In this document: positions 37,482 through 49,022 of the stretch, piece by piece
Layout of the letters: every line of letters starts with the position of its first letter
How positions within the stretch are numbered: the stretch's first letter is position 1
Assembly (NCBI GenBank): GCA_009193035.1
Contig: SWDT01000008.1
Coordinates: 248,001-312,000 of the forward strand
From: Halicephalobus mephisto
Taxonomy: Eukaryota; Nematoda; Chromadorea; Rhabditida; Panagrolaimidae
DNA length: 64,000 nucleotides
Reading direction: 5' to 3'
The notes under the pieces: model-generated
What the model was told of the DNA's origin: nothing
The model's input: the letters and a program-made list of their open reading frames with translations, nothing else
Databases searched by the model: none
Made by a program: the position numbers and the translations under genes

Positions 37482-37867
37482 TCTGTATGATTTTGTTTGG
37501 GCGTTACATCATATTTAAAAGTAGATAGGTTGTTAGCAAAAATTCATCAATTGGTTAGATTATTCATTCTTATTAAACAGGCAATCAACAAACACGAGAG
37601 AAGTTCATTTGCATGGAACTTAAGAATTTAGAAATTAATTTATAAGAAGTTTATCTGCAAGATATTTAGAGCTTCGAAAGTTCATGTCCACAAAAATTCT
37701 GTTTATAATTTAAATTCCTTCTCTACACTCATAAAAATATTTGCGGAAAGATAGAGATTTACAGATACATATAAAATGATGAGGATATCAAATTTATGAA
37801 AATACCTGTGCATTCTTAAAGGGGATTTCACTAAAATCATAGCATTTCGAGTACTGGTTGTAAGTTC
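37482..37867. other. Stretch without a supported gene
   Basis: Upstream region of the GT10 gene. AT-rich, with no further structure seen. Confidence 0.4.
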
Positions 37868-38033
37868 ATTAGTATTTGATAGATCTTTGAATGTTAAATT
37901 TAATCATATATAATATTTTTGAAAAATTTTCGGTAATTAAGTTTTCAAATCAATGTTTTATTTGCCGAAATATAAAATTTCTAGAAATATTATATGATTA
38001 AATTTAGCATTCAAAGACCTATCAAATGCTAAT
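37868..38033. repeat. Hairpin MITE with arms of about 50 bp
   Basis: The arm at 37868-37920 (ATTAGTATTTGATAGATCTT at its outer end) and the arm at 37984-38033 are reverse complements at roughly nine of ten positions. They are separated by about 63 bp. Nearly complete self-complementarity and lack of coding sequence are typical of a foldback MITE. No target duplication could be fixed. Confidence 0.7.
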
Positions 38034-39623
38034 AAATATATAATCAGTGCTAATAGTTGTTCTATGTAGTTTTATAATTTTCAGTCAAACAATTTTTAAA
38101 TTTTAACACGGAATTTAAAATAAAATTCGCCAATCTCCAAACTTGCATCCCATATAAAATATGTAGAGTATTTTTGTCCATTAATTTACTAGAATAGAAA
38201 TTCCATAACACTAAAAATTCAAAAAATTCACTACGTAAAGTTGGCAATTGATTCTCCAACAAACTGTAAAATTCTTAAATGAATTCATGATTCAAAAGAT
38301 TTTTAAATATTATCAATAAGAATAAAAAATGTATCGATTATTAGAAAATTTTTTTGTTTTTTTTCAGTAAAAATCGTATATAGTTTAGAGAGGTTTGTTA
38401 AAAAACACGATGATTCGTGAGAATTTTATTGGTTGATCATGCAGTTCTCTGAAAACACAGAAGATCACAGTTTCCTACTATGTACAAACTTCCAAATAAC
38501 TTTGGCTCAAAAACTTTTTTAAAATAAAAGGAAAATAGACGCTTCAGGTTCGTCAGCCTGAGTTGGTTGGATTTTCCGCATAGTGCGACAGATTCAATAT
38601 TAATTGACTGAGGATTCACTTTTTTATCCTTATATTATGCTCCGAGTGCGTCGGCTGTTTAGGCGGGGCTCCTCTAAGAGCGTGTAGTAAGTCTGATTTA
38701 TATAACTGTCATTACTATATCAAAGAGATAGTGGTATATGGATTCCCTATGATAGGTGCGATGAAATCAACAGAGATTTTCGGAGAAATGAAATGTGGAC
38801 TCAAGACTAAATAGAAATAAAAAAACAAGACTAAATTAGCTGTTCAGTTTGTCTCGAATTGCAAAATAAGTGTCAAGAGAGAATATTATTTGAAGGTTTT
38901 AAAGAACTACACCGATATTACGATGGTTAGAAGGTGTAGCAATAGAACTTGCAAAAACGATGATTGTGCTCTGAAGCAATTGGGTAAGAGTATTAATTTT
39001 GCAAATAAAAGACACTTTTGGATTATTTCGAAAAATAATTACAAAAGGAAAAGATTTTGAAGTATTGCTAACAAATTGGAGATTAACTTTGAAGAAACTA
39101 CCGATTTTTTATTCAAGTTCATAACTTCAATATTTTAATATCATTAATAAAACCAGAGAATCTGTTGACTATTGAAAAAATTTTCAATTTTAATACTCAA
39201 GAAAAAATCGGATGTACACACATTTATGTTGAACTTGTTAACAATGCTTCGTAATTTTTTAATTATATTTTTGTTAATTAATTAAAAGAATCTTAATGGT
39301 ATGAAAACTACTGCTTCTCTATATATTTATGTTTTATCTTTTAATTTAATTCTATTGCTTAATATGGAATTTAGGATGGATATATGTTTGTCTGTCTTAA
39401 TCATTGGAATTTTTCGTCAAAATTACTGTAACGATGAAGAAGTTATCTAATTGATCAAGATAGTATAATAATCTTAATTGATTAATAATATAAAAACAAA
39501 ATCGATTTCTAAGTTTTCTATCATGGTCAGTATCTTACTGTTTTCAACCTTCTTGATAACTAAACTTATTATTGTGTAACTCTGAGATATACTAAAATTT
39601 CATAAAGTCTTCTTTTATTTTAT
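38034..39623. other. Stretch without a supported gene
   Basis: AT-rich DNA. A GC-richer patch at 38640-38690 resembles, on the minus strand, the CCGCC..CAGCCGACGC part of RepA and may be a short fragment of it. Confidence 0.4.
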
Positions 39624-40671
39624 TTACGATAAATATTTTCCAAAAACAGTGTTAACTCCATAATCTTCTAAGCAGCTTTCATGAATAAAGCTGTATTCAC
39701 TCAGTGCGTGATGAGCACCATTGATCTCATAACTAAACAAATAATACCCACTTTGTGATATTTTATATAACAGTTCGAAAGTTCTCGTCGGAGTAGCTCC
39801 ATGGATCTCAATTAGAATCTGACATATTGGAGTACTGGTCAGTTCATCGGTAATCTGGTACTCGAACCCTTCTATATCTATCTTAAGAATGTCAATCCTC
39901 TTGTCATTGAATATTTCCATGAGTGATTTTAAACTATAGCGATCTATAGATTTGTCAGTTTCGGAAGAAATAAGGGCCTTCATGAAGATGCCATTGGAGT
40001 TTTCAATTCTTTTAACTGTTTTAGAAATCTGATTATCTTTATCGAAGCTTCTGATGAAACAATTTTGATGAGTGAAATTGGCAAAACTTTCTTCAAAACT
40101 TGGTTCATTATTAATTCCCAAAGAGTAGACTGTACATGTTTCGAAATTTCTCATTCTTATAGGATTGCAAACCCATTTTCCTCCATCACCGACAGTCCCT
40201 ATTCTGACAAGATCTTTACAGAAAACTTCAGGAACGAGAACACTATAAAGTATAAGCCAACTGTTATTATTAAGGTTTTTTAACTTTTCTTTTCGAAGTT
40301 GACTTTGAGACTGATAAAGCTCAATTGTTGTCGGGTGAACTTCCGAAAAACGGCGATCCAGAGAGGATTTCTTTGACGAGGAAATATAAAGTTTATAGGC
40401 ACTGAATTCTTGTGTTATTCTTTTGTTAATATCTGTAATGAAAAAATTTAGGAATAACAAAGAGAAATGAGGGAAATTGATTGAAATTACAATAAAAAAA
40501 TTTCTTTTCAGATCAATATAATCGAAATTCACTTTCTGATTCGATAGAATTTACTAATTCAAAGGCTCACCAACCATTCAAATTTTTATCAAATTTTAAA
40601 ATCCACAAAAGCAAAAGAATATTCAAAAACACAAATCCAATCAAGGGAAAATTTTTGAAGTTGGTGACCAT
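39624..40671 (-). CDS. FkbM-type SAM-dependent methyltransferase, membrane-anchored
   Basis: Two exons (40671-40575 and 40432-39624) join in phase 1 to give 301 residues. Exon 1 encodes a signal anchor (FPLIGFVFLNILLLLWIL). The body contains RIGTVGDGGKWVCNP, a glycine-rich SAM-binding start common to nematode FkbM-like proteins. It also has VYSLGINNEPSFEESF, and DILKIDIEGFEYQI with the acidic loop typical of the family. It ends GVNTVFGKYLS. The donor used is GTTGGT; a GTGAGC three bases later would give a stop. Family knowledge: FkbM enzymes methylate hydroxyls, often on sugars, and the anchor suggests Golgi or ER work. Methylation of fucose or galactose on glycans would fit the neighbours but is inference. 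Confidence 0.85.
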
Positions 40672-41460
40672 CTCCAAAATAAAGCAACTGTTAACAACCA
40701 AATAGAATCAATTCTAATCTAAAAATCGTAAAGTATTTATAAAAGCTTGAATTTAAATTTCTATACTAAAAAGAGGCGTGTTCAAATATATGCACATTGA
40801 CTTTTATTTCCTTAATAAATAACATCCACTGAAAGTCTCAACAACATATCTGATATGCGGAGATATCAAAAAGACAGGAAAAAGAACAAAATAATTGACA
40901 ATTAGTCATATTTAAAATACATATTTTTTCCTCACAATAATCGATATAAATACTGTTTTTACAAGCGAACCATATAACGTAGATGAAAAAGGATTCCAAC
41001 GAGATTATTATTTAGGAAGTTCAAAATTTGTGAAATAATCTTTTCACAAAATGTTCAAATATTTTTGTTAACAGTTTATAGCTATTTTCGGACTTTAAAA
41101 ATGTACATAATTAAATCATCAATTTCTATATATTCAACAAAAGATATTAGTTAATATTCAAAATCAAAATTTGTAAAATTTCAGTTCCTGAAGCTGTATA
41201 AGTCAGTAATGCAAAATTATAAAATTTCAACTAATCTCTGCTTTCCAAAATGTCATTTTTTCAATCTGGAATTTCCGAAATCATGCTTAAATGGCAAATT
41301 TTAAAGTCTACAGGTTCTTATATTAACTAAATGATTTGTGATATGTAGTGACTTTGCATTATTTTAATATTTATACCTAATATATCCAGCGTACTGAAAA
41401 TAGAATTAATAGTTCATTTGAAATAAAAAAAAAGATAATGACTAAGTATCTTGAAAAATT
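40672..41460. other. Upstream stretch with diverged duplicated sequence
   Basis: No gene is supported. The part from about 41160 to 41460 resembles 58980-59280. The 50 bases before 41430 recall the start of the nuclear receptor exon at 44949 (CCAGCGTACTG against CCAGTGTACTG), suggesting remains of a lost receptor exon. Confidence 0.4.
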
Positions 41461-41750
41461 CTATAGAGTTGATTTCTAATCTCCGATGACGATTGCGTTT
41501 CTCCGACCTAATAATTTAAAAAGTATCAAGTAACAAAGAACATTGTTCTTTTTAACAAACAGTGAAGCGGTAAATCGGAATTCAGAGATTTCGATGAAAA
41601 GATTGAATTGATAGTATTATGTGATGAATTCTAATAGAGATATGTTCAGAAAAAGTGATGAGAAACGAGATTTCCATTGATATCGGGGCAGTCACAATAC
41701 GTCAGTTTTAAAAAATCACCCTGAGGGAATGTTAAAAATAAACTCTTAAA
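41461..41750 (-). repeat. Conserved segment S, copy 1 (beside a lost receptor)
   Basis: This block matches 45001-45300 and 59281-59580 over about 290 bp. Long identical runs include CATTGTTCTTTTTAACAAAC, GATTGAATTGATAGTATTAT and, shared with copy 2, GATATCGGGGCAGTCACAAT. Orientation is given as that of the receptor downstream of copy 2. No intact exon follows it here. Confidence 0.8.
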
Positions 41751-43906
41751 AAAATTACGAATCAAAAATTATATGTAGATAGTGTGAGGTAGTTAATAGA
41801 GATATGCGGAAAGTTTATTGAAGTATCTCAATGTTGGGTAATTAAACCGACTCGTAATCAGTATCACAAAAAATATAAGTATATGATAATTTATAAGCAC
41901 GCTTAGGAAACTCGAAAAATAAGTCTGCTGAAAAGTTCCAAACTTCATTCTTTATAGAGGGAATTGTTCCGTGGCGCTCACTAATTCACACTGATGTATT
42001 ATAGAAAGAATGTTCTCCTTCCACAACGAAGTCTCTTTCTCAATAATAATTCTAGATAACAAATATACCAATGAACAGTTTTTCGATGAAATTCTTATAG
42101 TTCAGGCAAGCTACTATTATGCACAAATCATTGAGTTCATTCTTGAAAGAAAAATGCCTTCTGTTCTTTCCGGTCCATCAACTGTCGGGATTTACTTAAG
42201 TCCATCTATGTTATACTAAGACAAAATGCTTTGTGTAGTAATTTATTAAGTATCGACACAATAAATTATAAAAACAACATTTAAACTGTTTATTTTACTC
42301 TCAAATTAATCACGCTATATAAAATATGAACTATAATCACTGTTTCCGCTTCTGAGCTTTGATTAACTGCATGTCAAAGAATAAAGAGATGAGATCAAAA
42401 AATGTTATAAATAAATTCAAAGAACTTTGTGTAGATAGCAGATCTGTATGTTGAAATTGATATTTTTTGCAGTTGGATTTAACATGAATAAATATGAGAG
42501 ATATTATGAATTTTGAAGTGGTGCTCATAATACACACAAGATTTCTTCTCAAGAAAGTATGGACCATTCATAGACGTATTTAAGATTTGAAAATTTTCGA
42601 ATACAATATAGAAAATTCCCTATTCAATATTCTTGAAACAGTCAGAAATTGTATAAAAAGTGGCAGGCAATTTAGATCCTTTCTTATGTACACGTAAGAT
42701 AACATCTCAATACCCAAAAAATAATACCAAACTCAGCAAATTTAAATTCATTTGCCCTATTTTGATTCCTGTAATCTCAAACTTGAAATCAAAATAGAGA
42801 AACTTAATCGATAGAAGAGTATTAGTTAGGAAAAATTTAAAAATTTCTTGACCTTAAAAAATAAAGTTTCAAAGCTCTTTCTAAAAGTACAAGAATGTAA
42901 AATATCGACAATGAATGATAGAAGCTGTCTAAATCTTCAATTAATAAAATTCTAAAATTAATAAATTTAATTTAAATGTTAAGTATTATTCGTATATGAA
43001 CGGAAAAATTACTTTCAGTTAAAAAGTACACTATTCTTGCTATAATAATCTACTTGCACTTATGAGAAGATATGTTAAAAGGACATAAATTTGTTTATTT
43101 AAAAAAAGGATTAAGGTGATGGAAGGAATTCAATAATTTGTTGTTCACACCAATTGATTGAATTTGATTTTAGACCTTATGGTAGTAACGTTATTATGAT
43201 AAGAAGACTACATTCTAAGTTATTGAAAATGTGTAAAGGAATCATATATTGTTCAAAACAAAGACACAACTGTGATAGTGACTGAGGATTAGATAATATT
43301 GCAAATAAAAAACTAAAGTCATCAAAAAACTTTATTATCTTAAATAATTTCCCGCAAACTTACTGAATATTACCAACTACGAAAATAATAATGAGCATAT
43401 TTTGAAATTAAAAATGATGTTTTAAAAATTGTCGTGGAAAGCAAAGTTAATTTTACCACGAAATTCCTCGAGATGCAGCTATATCGGAAGAGAATAAGAC
43501 ATAATCGGTTTGAATTATCACAAACTATTGTCGATTGCCAGAATAAGCCAAGAAGTTATCACTAATACGAATCTAGGAAATTAAAAGAATACGTCAAGTT
43601 TCCTTACAAATACAACTTCATGAATTTCGAATCTTGTTTTTTCACTCTTTTGTTTTTTAGGTTGCTCTTTTAAACTGACTTTTTACGAACTCAACTTGCA
43701 TTTTTAAATTCCTTATGAATAATTTAAGTTAGCAATTGTTTAATAACAAAAACTGAAATCAAGAAATCTCATCTGTCAGTAATTTTTTTTCATAATAAGT
43801 ATGAAACTACTTTACTTTTTAAAATCAGCGTCAAACATTTAGACTAAATTCTAGAACAAAAATTATTTGTAAGTTCATATCTAAACAGAAGAGCGTCACT
43901 TCTAGT
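41751..43906. other. Stretch without a firm gene
   Basis: Mostly AT-rich. A plus-strand frame at 42010-42219 (FFDEILIVQASYYYAQIIEF) follows a possible acceptor, ATTATAG. It loosely recalls a helix of a nuclear receptor ligand-binding domain, but no second exon supports it. Confidence 0.35.
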
Positions 43907-44100
43907 TCAGTAACAAATGCAGATACTATTGTGTGTGATTTTGGTAACAATTATCATCTGTGACATAAAGGTAGCATAATTGTTTTTGTTTTCATGAACA
44001 TTTGATATTAATAACAAAAATTGCAGTACATTTGTTGGGGAAAAACGTAGCATGTGAGAAAAGTGATGTTGAATATCATGAAAACGTTCTCGTTTTCCAT
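43907..44100. repeat. Diverged copy of the SINE target region (empty site)
   Basis: The segment around ATTTGATATTAATAACAAAA at 44000-44019 matches both flanks of the SINE at 27591-27901, but without the SINE. The two loci are therefore copies of an older repeat, and this one shows the state before insertion. Confidence 0.55.
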
Positions 44101-44231
44101 GACAAAAACGCCACACAAATTGCAATTTTTTCTATGAATATTATTATAGAATACAAATTCTATTTTATGCTTGAGTTTTTCGTAACACTTTTGTAATATT
44201 GTTGAGCATAGTAATCAAAAGTTCAAAAATG

Positions 44232-44949
44232 TTACAATTCCTTTATAAACTTTTCACATATTATCTCCATTCGTTGGAATCTCACTGGACACTTGATTAA
44301 CTCATTAAATTTAAATTTAATAGATAAATCGAAATAATTATAAAAGATCAAAGCAAACTGAAGGACGAATAACCTCAACAATAATGGAAACTCATTTGAT
44401 TTCACTTTGTTTTGGTAGAGTAAAATAGCCCAAGAACTTGTTCGTTGTCTTATGTTAGTTACTTCGTAATTCGGTACAACTTGGGACATTGCCAAAAAGA
44501 TAATCTTATTATCTTCTTCCCTGAGATAATTGATAGTCCCTTGAAAATCAGTTTTACAGACTTCTGAAAGATTTTCCAGTAATTGGGCGAAATTAATATA
44601 TTCGGCAGGAACGAAAATCGTCTTTGAACTGATTTTAGGTTTGTACTCTGAGACAATAGTCGATTCAGAGGATTTGTAAAAATTGACGCGATTTGCCTTC
44701 ATTCCCACTTGATAACACCGTTTCAGGCGACACCATTGGCATTTTAGAATTCTGAATTCTGAAATCAGTCGTAATTATGTATTCTTATAACTAATAATTC
44801 TTACTCTGAATTCCACAGCTTCCAGAATATCTACACTGTAGTATTTTCGGATTTAAGACATGTCTTCTAAAAAACGCGGCACAAGCAGAACACACTTGGG
44901 CTCCATATCTTGTACACCCAGTGTACTGGAGACAGATTTCACAGTTCAT
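44232..44949 (-). CDS. Nuclear hormone receptor, short form (paralogue of 24.2 kb gene)
   Basis: Two exons (44949-44805 and 44758-44232) join in phase 1 to give 223 residues; the intron has the same position and phase as in the receptor at 24-25 kb. Finger 1 is CEIC-x13-CSAC followed by AAFFRRHVLNP. Finger 2 is CRYSGSC, nine residues across the splice, then CQWC and RLKRCYQVGM. All eight zinc ligands are present. The C-terminal part (FVPAEYINFAQLLENL, SWAILLYQNK) covers only the first half of a ligand-binding domain and ends at the same place as the paralogue. Such a protein could bind DNA but would lack helix 12. The ATG lies about 50 bp from conserved segment S, which is therefore likely promoter or 5' leader sequence. 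Confidence 0.85.
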
Positions 44950-45000
44950 TTGCAGTAGTAAAAGGGAGCAATGACCAAATTTTTCGGAGCCTTATATAGA

Positions 45001-45300
45001 ATTGATTTCCAATCTCCGATGACAATTGCATTTTTTGACCTAGTAATCTAAAAACTACCAAATAATAAAAGACATTGTTCTTTTTAACAAACAGTGAAGC
45101 GGTAAATCGGAATTCAGAGATTTCAATGAAAAGATTGAATTGATAGTATTATGTGACGAATTCTGATAAATAGATATCTTCAAAGAAAGTGACGAGAAAC
45201 GAGATTTCCATTGATATCGGGGCAGTCACAATACGTAAATTTCAAAATATCAGGAACAAAATCATTCTGAAGGAAATATCACAAATAAGCTTTAAACTAC
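45001..45300 (-). promoter_or_regulatory. Conserved segment S, copy 2, upstream of the nuclear receptor
   Basis: About 300 bp directly upstream of the receptor start are shared with 41461-41750 and 59281-59580, often in identical runs of 15-30 bases. Position suggests promoter or leader function. The other two copies have lost the adjoining coding exon, which makes selection on the segment itself, or a small RNA within it, worth considering. Confidence 0.6.
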
Positions 45301-46615
45301 TTTAGAAAAAAAGATAATTTTAAAAATTAAAATTGCAAACTCTAATTCATTTGAATGTTATTATGTTTTGCAATTCTTAATTCGTGTAGTTTGTCCTTCT
45401 GCATCGCGATTTACTGACTTGTTAAATCAATAGCTTGTTATTTCTTCATAAAGAGGAGGAAACTATTCACGTATATATAGGAATTATTTCCCCGAATCAC
45501 GAATTTCTTCAAGTTGTTGGGATCAATTTGGTAGTTGCCAGTTTTTGTAAAATAATGATCTTGGAATTTATTTTTGTGGTCTAATTTTGTTAGAAAAAGT
45601 GAGTTTATAATAAGCGGTATAATTATTTTTGCGAAAAAATTAAGCAAGTATTAGTTAATTCAGAATTTGAATTTTGATAGTGTGAGATAGGAAGTTTGGA
45701 ACATTTTATATGATTTAAAAAAATAATTACAGAAATTAGAAAAATCAATAATTAATTAGATCAATTTATGTGATAAAACAAATATGAATTTTGAATAAAG
45801 TTTAGGGAATTGAAATGTTTTCTGAAAATATTTGTATTTAATAGTTTTTAAACCGCAAAAATATATTCTTTATAGACTTACTTGAATTCTCTTATCTATG
45901 TTTTTCAGCTTCCATACTTGAAAATACAATTGATCTCAATTTGGTCTTCTTTTTTCTCGAACCCGTTCCCTATCATCATGTAAAATCTGCCATTGCATAC
46001 AATTTTAATAAACTTTCATGATCTGGCTATCCAAAAGTTTATGAAAACAAAATAAATCCAAATCTGGTTCCTATTATTAAAATAAAATGATAGAATTAAT
46101 AAGTTACATTTTTTACGATATGTTAAAATAATTAGTTCTTTTAATATTATATTCTAAGACAAAACTAGTAATCAATGAAAGTAAAAATTAACAAATATAA
46201 TATTATCAGTTTTTACTATCCATCAATTAGCGTGAGATAACACTAAAAATACTGTTCTTCATACAATGAACTTGGATTAATTAATTGCAATAATTTGGCT
46301 TCTTAATTGAATGAAAACATCCAACTCATTGCAGATTTGTCGCTTCAAAATTGCTAATGAAGTTCAATACCCACCAGTTCATCAGAAACTTCAATTATCA
46401 CTATTCATTCTTTACATCTTTGAATACATACCTTTTTTCTTTGAATTTTCTTAAATTTTTAAAAAGTTCCGTAGTTGATCCTCCCGAAGGAAAAAATTTA
46501 AGTTGATGCAATTGATCTTATCTAAAAGCAAAACAATTGAAACAATAGTTTTTGTTGACTTGAAAAAGCAGCCTTCATTTTAAATTAAAATAAGATCAAC
46601 TAGTGAAATATTAAA
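45301..46615. other. Stretch without a supported gene
   Basis: AT-rich. A 69-codon minus-strand frame at 45438-45647 has no recognisable motif or splice partner. Confidence 0.4.
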
Positions 46616-48294
46616 ATGATGTTTAAAATTAATATGACACATTATCCTTTCATTAGGTTCAAAGTGCTCCAAGCTAGATTCAAAGTTTCGGTGATAACTA
46701 TATTTTTCTTACTTTTTCCCTTCATTTTTGGGTTTTTTATTTGGATGGTTTGTGGTTGATTTTCGTAATTTAATTAATGAATGATTGTAGAGCACAGGCC
46801 AATATCAGTATTCTAAAATACGTCACTCGATGTCGAGATTCATCGTTAATCAATCTTCTGATGTCCAAGAAATAGGAGTTGGACCAATGTTGATTTATTC
46901 TGTTTTGTATTATGATAAATCCAAATTTTATGAGGATAATACTGCAGTCATCCAATTCAGAGCGAGATTCAATTTATCTACAGCTGAAACGTGGTATTGT
47001 ATTTCAAGAAATTCAAATGGTCAAATCCAAGTCTCCAAAACTTATCCGGAATCTGCATATCTAATCAACGAAGGTTGTCATCTGCATACTTTTCTTGCGA
47101 AGTGTAAAACGATTCCACAAATGGCTTCCTTCAGTTTAACTAGTCTTAACGCTATAAGAAAACCTGTAGCTTTACCATTCAAGGAACCAGTAAAAGAAAA
47201 CCTTCCAGTAGTTTCTTGTGTTGGATCTATTTTTTTTGCTGAAAAATGGCAGCCAATTGTTACTAGTATTGAAATTTATTATGCAATGGGAATTAACAAA
47301 CAAATATACTATTTCGTCAATGGATTAGAAGGAATTTATGAGCTTCTACTAGAATATGAGAAATTGAAAATTATAGATCTTCATCCTTGGGCTGTTCCCG
47401 AAATTGATGAATACAATTCGAAGGTTATGTTGTATGGGAGAGATCAGATCGGATCAACTAATGATTGTTACCAATTATACCGAGAAGCTGCCGACTTCAT
47501 AATCGTTCATGATGTAGATGACATTATTCTTACTACTAATCCTCTCGGGTATTACAGTGAATTTCTAAGAATATGGCAGAATAGACCCTTAACGGCCTAT
47601 ATAACTTATCCTTCATTTCCAGCAAATATGGTAGCTCCAAGTACTCTCAGTTTATTGAACTTTACAGATCTGTTTGACCAAGTCAAAATAGGATCAAAGC
47701 AATTTATTGGGAAATCAGTATACAATACTTCGCTGGTTCAATCTGTTTGGGTTCACTCTACTCACTTTTATGACTCACAACTATCTCCAATTCAGATACC
47801 TGAAGAACATGGAATTTTAATGCATGCAAGGAATTGGATGATTGATTTGAGCAAAGTCAAGACCTCATCAATATACTCAGTAAATTCTTTCTGTAATTCC
47901 AATTATAAAAATTATCATTTTTCAGCTGAGACGTCTCCATTCCCTGTACTCCAACATCTCTCCACTCATACCCAAAGAGAAAATCAGCAAAATTACAAGT
48001 AATTTTGAAGCTCATATGAGAACCTTCGGAAATAACACGTTGGTCAAAAACCTCACATCCACAGACTACTATTACGCAGCAATAGATCAGTGTGTCCAGA
48101 AGTACTCTGGTGAAAAAGGCATCAAAGGAGAATGTAGAACGCCATACATTTGTAGCATCAAACCCATTTTTAACTTGAGATGTGTGGAGACTAGAAGGAA
48201 CTTTAAAAAACATATGTTGGAAGATAATTTTTTTGTTTATGTTCCAGAAATTGATTCTACGCCTTATATTGTCCATAGTGGTTGTAGAGTATGA
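46616..48294 (+). CDS. GT92 (DUF23) family glycosyltransferase
   Basis: Three exons give 529 residues: 46616-46747, 46791-47879 and 47926-48294. Exon 1 ends in a membrane anchor (SVITIFFLLFPFIFGFFIWM). The catalytic region begins with VVSCVGSIFFAEKWQ at about residue 180 and has SIEIYYAMGINKQIYYFVNG. The metal-binding motif lies in FIIVHDVDDIIL, a DxD-type site. The third exon carries a cysteine-rich C-terminus (IKGECRTPYICS) typical of the family. The 46-bp intron at 47880-47925 could also be read through, but splicing it restores the conserved tail LRRLHSLYSN. In C. elegans the GT92 enzyme GALT-1 adds galactose to core fucose of N-glycans; the acceptor of this member is unknown. Confidence 0.88.
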
Positions 48295-48564
48295 TATATT
48301 TGGAAATAAAGAAAAAAATATAAATAGTTGTCGTGAAGTAATGAATAAAAAATATATAATGTAAGGTCCTGGACAAAAATATACGTACACCTTAAATCTC
48401 CCATTAGCTGATGGAATCACGCTGAATAAGTAACACACAAATATGTAACATAGCGAGATATTCCCTATACCATCAAGATGTTCTCGCTTCATTCAGAACA
48501 AGAAGGCCAAAAACTTAGAAAACCGTCGCGCGCCGTTTGCGTTTTGGACATAAATATACGAAAG

Positions 48565-48842
48565 AATGAATAACGGAGTCAAACCGCAAATGGCCTAGAG
48601 AGAATGCTCAAACTCCGCCCAATCAGCCGATGCCTGGGAAGCGAGATCAAAGTGTCAAAAAAGAGTCTTTGAGGAAATCCAACTTTGAACTGGTTCGAAT
48701 TTCACTTTGGTCAAACGAGGACCTTTCCTTTCTTGTTCTATGCTTATGTTAAGATAAACAGACTTTAATTGCTAATGGTAAGAACTGACAGTTTTCTGCC
48801 CAATCAAGGAGCTCCCAAGATATCACACCATCGACATCCAAC
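48565..48842 (+). repeat. RepA dispersed repeat copy
   Basis: Carries GAGTCAAACCGCAAATGGCC, CGCCCAATCAGCCGATGCCT, TATGCTTATGTTAAGATAAA and CACACCATCGACATCC in RepA order. Its start is diverged. It lies between the ends of the GT92 gene and the next acyltransferase. Confidence 0.75.
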
Positions 48843-49022
48843 CAATAAATCCCTCCAATACTACAATATTAATGAACAAGCAGCGCCTATAAATTATTCG
48901 AATTTTCAATACAATCCTTTAGAGTTATTTCGTATAGATAATTACAATGATTAGGTAAATAAATAAACAAAATTTATACATTGCAAAGACAATCATCATA
49001 TCTCAATATTAGAAATAAAACG

